From the NCBI RefSeq assembly GCF_016482825.1, contig NZ_JAEMNV010000001.1:868001-932000 (forward strand): 64,000 nt of DNA, given 5' to 3'. The notes below the pieces were generated by a model, which ran no database searches, was not told the origin of the DNA, and was given only the letters and a program-made list of their open reading frames with translations. This document shows, in pieces, positions 15,399-23,719 of the stretch (its first letter is position 1; each line of letters begins with the position of its first letter). A program made the translations under genes and the position numbers. Origin of the DNA: Antrihabitans stalagmiti. GTDB taxonomy: Bacteria; Actinomycetota; Actinomycetes; Mycobacteriales; Mycobacteriaceae.

Positions 15399-17711
15399 CT
15401 ATGGCAATTCCAGGCTCCGAAATCTTCGCAAGCCGACCCGTCGATCCCGACGAACTCCACCGCTCGCTCCCGCCGTCGTTGCCTGCACATACCGTCACCC
15501 AGGAGCAGATCGACAACATCGACCCGCTCACCTACGAGGTGGTGCGGCACCGACTCTGGTCGGTCACCGAAGAAATGGGCGAAGCACTCAAGCGGATGTC
15601 GGGGTCCCCGATCGTCACCGACGCCAACGACTTCGACTTCGCAATCTGCGACGAGGTCGGTCAGGAAGTGCAGGTCGGCCTCTACAACACGATGTTGGTC
15701 GGTGCCGTAGACCTCGCCATTTACTGGACCCTGCAGCACCGCGCAACCAATCCGGGCATCGCCGAAGGCGACATGTTCCTGTGCAACGACCCGTGGGTCG
15801 GTGGCGGGCTGCATCAGAACGACGTCATCGTCTACCAGCCGGTCTTTCACGACGGCAAACTGTTTGCATGGACCAGCGCGATCTGCCACGAACCGGACCT
15901 CGGCGGTGTCGGGCTCGGCTCGTTCTCCCCCGCCGCGCAGGACGTCTTCTCCGAGTCGCTGCCGACCCCGCCGATAAAAGTGATGCGTGACAACGTATTA
16001 CAGGCCGACGTCGCCGACGCCTGGGTACGGCGATCGCGGGTACCGATGTTGGTGGGCCTCGACCTGCGCGCCAAGATCGGCGCAAACACGGTTGGCCGCA
16101 ACCGCTTGCACGCGGTCATCGAGCAGTACGGCGCCGACACCGTCAAGGCGGTCATGAAGCGCATGATGTCGGATGCGGAACATCGACTGCGCGACAAGCT
16201 CACCGGCCTACCCAACGGAACTTGGAAAGCTACCGGGTACCAGGACCAGTCGCATACAGGCGACCGCGGACTGCACAAGATCACCGTCGCAATGACCAAG
16301 CAGGCCAACCACCTCACGTTCGACTTCACCGGCACCGACAAACAGGTCGGGGTCATCAACTGCACGTACGCAGGAATGCGCGGCGGCGTCATGCTCGCAC
16401 TGCTGCCGATCCTCGCGGGCGACATCCCGTGGTCTGCCGGCGGATTGATGCGCTGCTTCGATCTGATCTCCGAAGAGGGCACGATCAACAACGCGACGTA
16501 TCCCGCTGCTGTGAGCCGCGGTCCCATCGGTCCCGCGTGGTTGACCGGAACGCTTATCGCCGAATGCCTTTCGCAGATGCTGGATCGCTCTGTCGATCTC
16601 GGCAAGAGTGTGCAGGCGGCGTGCTGCGGCACGTGGGACACAGCGGTCATCGCGGGCCTCGACGAACGCCCGGAGACTCCGGTGCCATTCCTCAACATCC
16701 TGATGGAACCGATGGCAGGCGGATACGGCGCACGCCCGACCGCCGACGGTATGGATACGGGCGGGCTGTTCTGCATCCCGATGGGACGCGTCCCCGACAC
16801 CGAGATGACGGAATTCCTCTACCCCGTACTCACACTCTGGCGGCGCGAAGAACCCGACTCGGGTGGACCTGGTCGGCACCGCGGTGGTGTGAGCGCGTCT
16901 GTCGCGATCACTCCGTACGGCACCAGTCTGCCGATGGGCCTGGTACTCGCATCCGCCGGAAAGGCTGTGTCGCAGAACAACGGTCTATCGGGCGGCTATC
17001 CCGGAAACACCGGCGTCGACATCCTGGCGCGCAACAGCGGCGTCAACGAACTGTTCGCTGCCGGATCGATACCGGCGACCCTCGACGAACTCGACGGCGC
17101 CCGCGAACTCGGTCCCTGTTATGCCGAGAGTTACGTCGCGCCAGGCGAAGTGCTGTACATGCACTGGCAAGGCGGCGGCGGGTACGGCGATCCGCTGCTT
17201 CGTGACCCCGATGCTGTCGCCGCCGACGTCCGCGAAGGGCAAGATAACGGAGGCCGCGGCGGAATCGGTCTACGGAGTTGTGCTCGGCGACGATTCAGCG
17301 ACCCGCACGAAGCGGACGGCGAAACGCCAACAGCGCAAGGATCGTTCGACCGGATTCGTCACCGATGCACCGACCATGGACCTGACCGGCGCTCGCCGAC
17401 TCGACGACAACCTCGCCGAAGTGACTGTCGGCAGCATCCATGTCATCGCGTGCACACACTGTGGGCGTCTGCTCGGCGACGAAAGAAGCGACACCCAGCT
17501 CCAACTGGCCCGCTACGACGGTCCGTCGTCGGAGGCAGGTCCGCAGGTGACGTCCGATCCGACCGAGTACGTCGACGCTCCGGTTGTGTTCCGCCAACTT
17601 TGCTGCCCAGGATGCTGGACGGCGTTCTACTCCAGCATCGTTCCCGCCGATCACCCCAACCATGCGCTCGATCTGGCGCGCCTCCTCCCAGCAGCGCCGG
17701 TGACGACGTGA
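15395..17711 (+). CDS. hyuB: Hydantoinase/oxoprolinase family subunit B with zinc-ribbon tail, frameshifted
   Basis: HyuB-type catalytic subunit. Residues about 40-610 carry family landmarks (MFLCNDPWVGGGLHQNDV, FDFTGT, the late QGGGGYGDPLLRD). Near 17,236 the frame breaks: the main frame reads EGQDNGG and then turns into arginine-rich nonsense, while the next frame continues sensibly with GKITEAAAESVYGVVLGDD. Removing one G from the GGG at about 17236-17238 restores a 771-residue protein. The tail (about 680-770) has CTHCGRLLG and CCPGCW, a zinc-ribbon pattern like the small subunit of acetone/acetophenone carboxylases. Start ATG 15395 has AAGGA upstream. The stop overlaps the ligase start (GTGA). 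The shift may be a sequencing error or a real mutation. Confidence 0.8.
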
Positions 17712-19366
17712 GCAGATCCGATTGGGACGGCCGTCTCGTTCCCTATCCGAGCGACCGTGCCGATGCCTACCGCTCGAGCGGAGCATGGAGCACCCTGACC
17801 ACCGGACGGCGGCTCCACGGCGTCGCCGTCCGGTTCCCAGATCGCCCGGCGGTCATCACCGCCGACGCGACGATCACCTACGCCGAACTCGACAGGCGAA
17901 CCGATCTGCTCGCCGCGGGTCTCGCCGAACGTGGGCTGCGGCCGCGTGACCCTGTCCTCTTTCAGCTGACGAATCGGCTCGACACCGTCGTCGCCTGGTA
18001 CGGGTCGATCAAGGCGGGAGTGATCCCCGTCGCGACGCTCGCCGCCCACCGGGGTCACGAGATCGGTCAGATCAGCCGAAAGGTCGGGGCAGTAGCGCAT
18101 TTCGTCGATTCGAGCGTCGTCGGGCTTGTGGAATTCGCCCGCAACCATGCGGTGGGCCACCCGACGATCCAGCACGTCCTCGTCGCCGACGAGCCGATCG
18201 GCGCCGACATCGATCCCGGGTCGGCGCGAACGCTGGTCGAGCGAATCGACCGGGGAATCGATCCTGCAGACGTCGTAGCCTTTCAGCTGTCCGGCGGAAC
18301 TACGGGCGTCCCCAAGGTAATCCCCCGCATCCATGCCGAGTACTGGAACAACGCACAGCTGTACGCGCAGCGCCTCGGTTGGGACGAGAACACCGTTGTC
18401 GCGCACCTCATTCCGATCGTCCACAACGCCGGGATCTCCTGCGGACTGCACGCGGCGCACTCGGTGGGCGCGTGTCTCGTGCTCGCCACTCCTGACGCGC
18501 CGAGCGCGTTCCAACTGATGGCGCAATCGCGTGCAACCGACGTACTGATAGGCCACGGCCACTATCAAGCTGTGCAATCGCCCTCGTTCGAGCAGGCCCG
18601 GACGCACCTTCGACACGTAGTGCTGTCCGGCGCGAAGGTCAGTCCCGACCTCTTCGAACACGTACAGGCAGGTGGTGTGTGGGCGGGGCAGTTGTTCGGT
18701 ATGGCGGAGGGCATGTTTCTCGCGTCACCACCGGACTCGCCCGCCGAAGCCCGGCAGACCACTGTCGGAACGCCGATCAGTGTTCACGACGACATCCGGA
18801 TACTCGAGCCGGGAACCGAAGACGTTGTCGCTGACGGGACTATCGGCGAACTCTGCTGCCGTGGTCCGTACACGATCGTCGGCTACTTCGACGCGCCCGA
18901 CCACAATCGCACCGCCTTCACGTCGGATGGCTTCTACCGCACCGGCGACCTCGCCGCGATCTCCCTGATCGACGGCGTTCGGTACGTTTCCATCGAGGGT
19001 CGGATCAAAGATGTGATCAATCGTGGCGGCGAGAAGATAAACGCCGAAGAACTCGAAGCACTCCTCATCCTGCATTCCGGCATCGCAAGTGTGGCCGTTG
19101 TAGCAATGCCGGATCCTCGTCTCGGCGAAAAGACCTGTGCCTACCTGGTTTCCGCGGACGGCGAGCGGTTGTCGATCGAGGAGGTCCGCGACCACCTCGC
19201 ACGCCTCGGCGTTGCAAAATACAAGTGGCCGGAACGACTCGAGTGGATCGACGAGCTCCCCCGAAGCAATGTCGGCAAGGTCGACAAACGGCTGTTACGA
19301 ACCGACATCGCCACGAAAGTGACGGCTGATCTTGCGGTGAGCGGTGAAAACTATGCGACTCGATAG
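17708..19366 (+). CDS. Acyl-AMP/CoA ligase, aryl-acid type (2,3-dihydroxybenzoate/salicylate-AMP ligase-like)
   Basis: A 552-residue ANL-superfamily adenylating enzyme starting with GTG inside the hyuB stop (GTGA). The P-loop LSGGTTGVPK lies near residue 194-203, the hinge region TGDLA near 411, GRIKDVINRGGEKI near 432-445, and the C-terminal catalytic Lys in NVGKVDK near 525, so it should be active. Overall pattern (opening GRRLHGVAVRFPDRPAVIT; NPxxHN-like PIVHNAGISCG) resembles EntE/DhbE and the salicylate-AMP ligases, which favour aromatic acids. Owing to the hyuB frameshift, the frame reads continuously from hyuB through this gene; that fusion is not real. It is followed by an aryl-CoA-type hydroxylase, suggesting activation before ring hydroxylation. 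Confidence 0.85.
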   Translation: MSRSDWDGRLVPYPSDRADAYRSSGAWSTLTTGRRLHGVAVRFPDRPAVITADATITYAELDRRTDLLAAGLAERGLRPRDPVLFQLTNRLDTVVAWYGSIKAGVIPVATLAAHRGHEIGQISRKVGAVAHFVDSSVVGLVEFARNHAVGHPTIQHVLVADEPIGADIDPGSARTLVERIDRGIDPADVVAFQLSGGTTGVPKVIPRIHAEYWNNAQLYAQRLGWDENTVVAHLIPIVHNAGISCGLHAAHSVGACLVLATPDAPSAFQLMAQSRATDVLIGHGHYQAVQSPSFEQARTHLRHVVLSGAKVSPDLFEHVQAGGVWAGQLFGMAEGMFLASPPDSPAEARQTTVGTPISVHDDIRILEPGTEDVVADGTIGELCCRGPYTIVGYFDAPDHNRTAFTSDGFYRTGDLAAISLIDGVRYVSIEGRIKDVINRGGEKINAEELEALLILHSGIASVAVVAMPDPRLGEKTCAYLVSADGERLSIEEVRDHLARLGVAKYKWPERLEWIDELPRSNVGKVDKRLLRTDIATKVTADLAVSGENYATR

Positions 19367-20897
19367 TGTCGCCGTGCTCGGCGGCGGGCCAGGAGGCCTC
19401 TACGCCGCGCGGTTGCTCAAGCTGCGGCACCCTGACGCCGATGTCGTCGTCTACGAACAGGGTTTGCCCGACAAGACATTCGGCTTCGGAGTCGGGTTGG
19501 CGTCGCGGACGCAGCGCAACTTGCGCGATGCCGACTCAGCCTCCCTGGACGCCATCATCGAGGTCGCGTACTCCCATGAAATGTCGATGCAGGTGGGTGA
19601 TCGCATCGCGCGACTAGCGCAGCGCAGCCTGTCCGCGATCGCTCGCACCGACCTGCTCTCGGTACTGCAGGCGAAGGCGACCGAGGCAGGCGTACGGCTG
19701 AATTTCGGTACGCGACGCGACATTGCCGCACTGGACGCCGATCTCATCGTGGCCGCCGACGGCGTGAACAGCGCCACGCGCACCGACATGGCCGAGCAGT
19801 TCGGCGTGACCGTCGATACCGGTGCGGGTCTGTACCTCTGGTGCGGCACCGAATTCGCCTTGCCGAGTGCAGTATTCGTGCCCGTGACCACCGAGCACGG
19901 CACGTTCGTCGCACATGCCTACCCGTATGCGCACGATCGCAGCACCTTTCTCATCGAAACGGACGAACAGACCTGGCGCAACGCCGGATTCGACCGTACG
20001 ACGGAATCGACACCTCCCAACGAAAGCGACAAAGAATCGTTGGGCTACCTGGAGCAGGCTTTCGCCGGTCCACTTTTCGATCACGCACTCATCGGAAATC
20101 GCACACGCTGGATGCGGTTTCGGACCGTCAAATGCGCGACGTGGCACACGAACAATATCGTCCTGCTCGGCGACGCTGCGCATACAGCGCACTACTCGAT
20201 CGGCTCAGGGACGAAGCTCGCGATGGAGGATGCGATCGCACTCGACGCGGCCATCGCCGGCGCGCCCGATCTCGCGTCCGCGCTCGAGACCTACGAGGCA
20301 CAGCGCAGGCCCGCCGTCGACCATTTGCAGCAGATCGCGCAGCGCAGTGAACTGTGGTGGGAATCGTTCCCGCAGCGTATGCACCTGCCCGTACAGCAGC
20401 TCATGCTCGCCTATATGACTCGCGCGGGCAAAGTCGACATCGAGCAGTACGTACGGTCAGCGCCGCAACTCGCCAAGGAGGGGCTGGCAGCGTACGCCGG
20501 TACCGACCCCGGTGAGGTACCGGAGAATGGCATCAGCGAATGGATTCTCGAACAGCCGTTGAAACACAGATCAATGCTGTACCTCGATCGAATCGCACCC
20601 GACGACCTGCGCTGCGTCGCAACCACATCGACGCTCGAAGTAGGGGTTTCTTCGGCGTGGTCGGCCGACGCCGACAAACTGGTGGCAAACGCTCCGACGG
20701 CCGAAGCACTCTGGCTTACCGGACCGTCCGATCGCGCTGCGTTGCTGACCCGGCTGGACGTCGCGGAACGGCTGTCGGCTGTCGGCGACACCCTCGTCGT
20801 CGTCGAGGGTCCGAGCGCATTCAGAGCCGACCTCGCCGCCGGACTCGCCAGCGGACGCACCCATCTCGTCTCGATCGACACGGGAGGAGCGGTGTGA
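19353..20897 (+). CDS. FAD monooxygenase of the salicylyl-CoA / anthraniloyl-CoA hydroxylase type
   Basis: A 514-residue flavoprotein hydroxylase. The FAD/NADH motifs are VLGGGPGGLYAARLLK at the N-terminus, DLIVAADGVNSATR near residue 130, and LLGDAAHTAHYSIGSGTKL near 275, the last being close to that of aryl-CoA hydroxylases such as salicylyl-CoA 5-hydroxylase. Residues 1-380 match a single monooxygenase module; the remaining ~130 residues (around LLTRLDVAERLSAVGDTLVVVEG) are unassigned. Bifunctional relatives carry a full old-yellow-enzyme domain there; this tail is far too short for one. I use ATG 19353; a GTG at 19344 is also possible. It overlaps the ligase end and couples to the TetR gene (GTGA). 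Confidence 0.82.
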   Translation: MRLDSVAVLGGGPGGLYAARLLKLRHPDADVVVYEQGLPDKTFGFGVGLASRTQRNLRDADSASLDAIIEVAYSHEMSMQVGDRIARLAQRSLSAIARTDLLSVLQAKATEAGVRLNFGTRRDIAALDADLIVAADGVNSATRTDMAEQFGVTVDTGAGLYLWCGTEFALPSAVFVPVTTEHGTFVAHAYPYAHDRSTFLIETDEQTWRNAGFDRTTESTPPNESDKESLGYLEQAFAGPLFDHALIGNRTRWMRFRTVKCATWHTNNIVLLGDAAHTAHYSIGSGTKLAMEDAIALDAAIAGAPDLASALETYEAQRRPAVDHLQQIAQRSELWWESFPQRMHLPVQQLMLAYMTRAGKVDIEQYVRSAPQLAKEGLAAYAGTDPGEVPENGISEWILEQPLKHRSMLYLDRIAPDDLRCVATTSTLEVGVSSAWSADADKLVANAPTAEALWLTGPSDRAALLTRLDVAERLSAVGDTLVVVEGPSAFRADLAAGLASGRTHLVSIDTGGAV

Positions 20898-21670
20898 CCC
20901 GCTCCGTCCGCAACGGCCGATATCCTTCGCCTATGCCCGCACCAAAAGGAAGCTCGACCGAACCAGCAGCACGCGCATCGAGCAGCACTCGCCGCGACCT
21001 GGTCGAGAAGCAGATCATGGAGCAGGCCACCCTGCTCTTCGCCGAACGAGGATTCGCGGGCACGAGTCTTCAGGACATCGCCGACGCGATGGGACTGACC
21101 CGTCCCGCGCTGTACCACTACGTCGCGAACAAGGACGAGGTTCTTGCGCGCCTCGTCACCGAGATCACCGAGGAACCTGCGGTGATCCTGGCAGGTATCA
21201 ACGAACGGAAAGACCTGGGACCGGTCGACAAACTGCACGCGATGGCGACAGCGATCGCCCTTCATCACGCTGCGGCCCCCGAGCGGTTTCGACTGATCAT
21301 CCGTTCGGAAGCCGAACTTCCCGAAGCTCTTTCGAAGACCTACGCCCAGAGTCGTCGGCGAGTTCTCAGCGAGTTCACGACGGTTGTCCGCGACGGCATC
21401 GAGGCAGGCGCATTCCGTCCACTCGATCCACGATTCGCTTCGCTGAGCATCATCGGCATGCTCAACTGGATGGCCTGGTGGTACCACCCCGACGGCGACG
21501 CAAGCGCCGAGACGGTCGCGGAGCAACTCGCAGATATGGCCGTCCACAGCGTGCTGCAGGAAGGCCGCACACCACCCGTCGCTCTGGACGGACCTTCCCG
21601 GGCAATCAAACTGCTCCGGCAGAACGTCGATTACCTCGAACAGCACTTGGGCAAGCAGAGCCGGGAATAG
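20894..21670 (+). CDS. TetR-family regulator of the hyu operon
   Basis: A 258-residue TetR regulator. The helix-turn-helix region reads EQATLLFAERGFAGTSLQDI and then MGLTRPALYHYVANKDEVL, with a C-terminal ligand-binding domain. The GTG at 20894 overlaps the stop of the monooxygenase gene (GTGA) and has a strong ribosome site (GGAGGAG) just upstream; an ATG at 20933 has none, so I prefer the GTG. Encoded inside the catabolic operon, it probably represses the divergent promoter at 13045-13199 and releases it when a pathway compound binds. Confidence 0.87.
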   Translation: MTRSVRNGRYPSPMPAPKGSSTEPAARASSSTRRDLVEKQIMEQATLLFAERGFAGTSLQDIADAMGLTRPALYHYVANKDEVLARLVTEITEEPAVILAGINERKDLGPVDKLHAMATAIALHHAAAPERFRLIIRSEAELPEALSKTYAQSRRRVLSEFTTVVRDGIEAGAFRPLDPRFASLSIIGMLNWMAWWYHPDGDASAETVAEQLADMAVHSVLQEGRTPPVALDGPSRAIKLLRQNVDYLEQHLGKQSRE

Positions 21671-21697
21671 CGCACTCCGTCAGTGGTTCTACCCAAC

Positions 21698-22534
21698 ATG
21701 GCCGACAACTCTGCACACATCGCACGCTTCGGAACACACGGCGTCTGGGGCTGGTTCGGCAAGTTCTCCCCCGACGAGGCGCGGACCATCGAGGAGTTGG
21801 GGTACGGCACCATCTGGCTCGGCGGCTCGCCGAAGCACCTCGGTCCTGTTCGTAAGGTGCTGGACGCTACCGAGCACATCACCGTCGCGACAGGCATCGT
21901 CAACATCTGGAACACCGACGCCGCGACCATCGCCGGCGAATACCTGGAACTCGAACGCGACTTCCCCGGCCGGTTCTACCTCGGTATCGGCGCCGGCCAC
22001 CCCGAGGCGACGGCGGAATACGAGAAGCCGTACGACGCGGTGAGCCGCTACCTCGACGTCCTCGACGAGACGCAGGTCCCGACCGAACGTCGTGTGCTCG
22101 CCGCGCTCGGCCCGCGGATGCTGCGACTGGCGGCTCAACGCGCCTTGGGGGCGCACCCGTATCTGACACCGCCTGCACACACGCAGATCGCTCGCGAACA
22201 GCTCGGCGACCATGCGTTACTTGCGCCCGAACACAAGGTTGTCCTCGACACCGACCCGGAATCCGCGCGCGCAGTTGGCCGTCCGCCGGTCGACCGCCCG
22301 TATCTGCACCTTGCGAATTACGTGTCGAACCTGAAGCGCCTCGGCTGGACCGATGCCGACATCGCCGACGGCGGCAGCGACGCACTGATCGATGCGCTCG
22401 TCGCCCACGGCAGTGCGGCGAGCGTCCGCACACAGGTCGATGCCCACCTCACAGCGGGCGCCGACCACGTGGCCGTTCAAGTTCTCGGCGACGGCGACCC
22501 GATTGCCGCGCTGGCGGAGATCATCCGCGGCTGA
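21698..22534 (+). CDS. LLM-class (luciferase-like, probably F420-dependent) oxidoreductase
   Basis: A 278-residue TIM-barrel protein of the luciferase-like family. Characteristic stretches are RTIEELGYGTIWLGG, ITVATGIVNIWN and the glycine-rich FYLGIGAGHPE. The pattern fits the mycobacterial-type F420-dependent subfamily rather than the FMN bacterial luciferases. ATG 21698 is chosen over GTG 21683. It lies 27 bases after the TetR gene and is probably the last gene of the hyu operon. It could reduce or oxidise a ring or side-chain intermediate. It converges on the acyl-CoA dehydrogenase gene with only 9 bases between. Confidence 0.84.
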   Translation: MADNSAHIARFGTHGVWGWFGKFSPDEARTIEELGYGTIWLGGSPKHLGPVRKVLDATEHITVATGIVNIWNTDAATIAGEYLELERDFPGRFYLGIGAGHPEATAEYEKPYDAVSRYLDVLDETQVPTERRVLAALGPRMLRLAAQRALGAHPYLTPPAHTQIAREQLGDHALLAPEHKVVLDTDPESARAVGRPPVDRPYLHLANYVSNLKRLGWTDADIADGGSDALIDALVAHGSAASVRTQVDAHLTAGADHVAVQVLGDGDPIAALAEIIRG

Positions 22535-22543
22535 GGAACAGGT

Positions 22544-23719
22544 TCAGGTTCGGCGGGGCTTCGGAATCACGTACCGACCGAAGACCAGCTCACGCAACAC
22601 GTCGTCGCCGCCCTCGATGATCGAGACGTACCGCATGTCCCGCAACAACTTTCCGATCGGCAGCTCGCTGGTGTAGCCGAGTCCGCCGAACATCTCGGAG
22701 CCGACGCTTGCGATATCCCAGCCCGTTTGGCCACAGAACATCTTTGCGGTCACGGCAGATTTGAGGGTGCCCTGTCGCGCGAAGACCGTGGCTGCATCGT
22801 CTCTGCGCATGATCGCGTCGTAGTCTCGCGCCGCTTTGAGGCAGTGACTCTTCATAACATCGATCTGCATTTCCATCTGGCCGAGCCGACTCGCGAACAC
22901 CGGACTGTCGAGCAGTGTCGTGTCCCGAAACTGTTTCGACTTCGCGTAGTCCATGCAGTGGTCCCGGATTCGACGCGCGATGCCGATCGCACTTGCTGCG
23001 ATCAGGATCCTGCTCGCGTTCAGCCCGATTTCGAGCACTCGAAGGCCGTTGCCTGCCAACTGGTTTGCCGCCGGTACCCGGCAACTGTCGAGGTTCACCT
23101 CGAAGGTGTGCGACGCCCGAACACCGTTGACGTCCCACCTCTTGACGATTTCGACCCCGGGGGTGCCTCTCGGAACGAGTATCGCGAGGTGGCCGTCCGG
23201 ATCGTCGTGAGCCCGCGCAACGACGATGAGGAAATCGGCGAAATCCGCGTTGGTGGAGAAGTATTTCGGTCCGGAGATGACGAGGTCGTCCCCCTCCCGA
23301 CGTGCGACGGTCTCGATTTTTGCAAGCTCGCTTCCTGCGCGGCGCTCACTGCCCATCGTCGCGCAGAAGGACCCATCGGCGGCCATCGGCTTCAGATAGC
23401 GGTCCTTCAGGTCGTCGGAACCGTAGAGCTGGACGACGCTGGTGCCGAGCACCGAGATGAACAGCGTGAACGCGATACCCGCATCGCCATAGGCTATTTC
23501 GTTCACGATCTCGACGCTGTCCTCTAGGCACAATCCCCGTCCACCGAACCGCTCCGGCAGCCACCAGTTGGCGAGCCCCGCATCGGCGAACTTCTCGTAC
23601 ACCTGTGCCGGTTTGTCTTCCAGCTGGTCCCACTGCGTGTTGCCACCACCGAGTTCGGTTTTTGCGAACTGCCGGACGGTCTTCAGATCGCCTTCGAAAG
23701 TCATTGTCCCGCCTATCAT
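22544..23719 (-). CDS. Acyl-CoA dehydrogenase-like protein coupled to the loading PKS
   Basis: A 391-residue acyl-CoA dehydrogenase. The FAD and substrate regions are visible ([39 protein letters not shown]), and the C-terminal [18 protein letters not shown] holds the expected catalytic Glu position. The ATG at 23719 overlaps the stop of the upstream PKS (ATGA); a second ATG at 23704 is also plausible. Translational coupling to the loading-module PKS argues for a biosynthetic role: introducing a double bond into a starter, extender or tethered chain, or oxidising the finished acid. It lacks the companion genes of methoxymalonyl-ACP pathways. It may also be a fatty-acid enzyme recruited by position. 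Confidence 0.83.
   Translation of the reverse strand: MIGGTMTFEGDLKTVRQFAKTELGGGNTQWDQLEDKPAQVYEKFADAGLANWWLPERFGGRGLCLEDSVEIVNEIAYGDAGIAFTLFISVLGTSVVQLYGSDDLKDRYLKPMAADGSFCATMGSERRAGSELAKIETVARREGDDLVISGPKYFSTNADFADFLIVVARAHDDPDGHLAILVPRGTPGVEIVKRWDVNGVRASHTFEVNLDSCRVPAANQLAGNGLRVLEIGLNASRILIAASAIGIARRIRDHCMDYAKSKQFRDTTLLDSPVFASRLGQMEMQIDVMKSHCLKAARDYDAIMRRDDAATVFARQGTLKSAVTAKMFCGQTGWDIASVGSEMFGGLGYTSELPIGKLLRDMRYVSIIEGGDDVLRELVFGRYVIPKPRRT

Noticed and set aside
15122-19366. Single 1,414-codon frame joining HyuB and the AMP ligase
   Set aside because: The middle ~150 residues are out-of-frame nonsense produced by the hyuB frameshift; the ligase has its own GTG start in a GTGA overlap.
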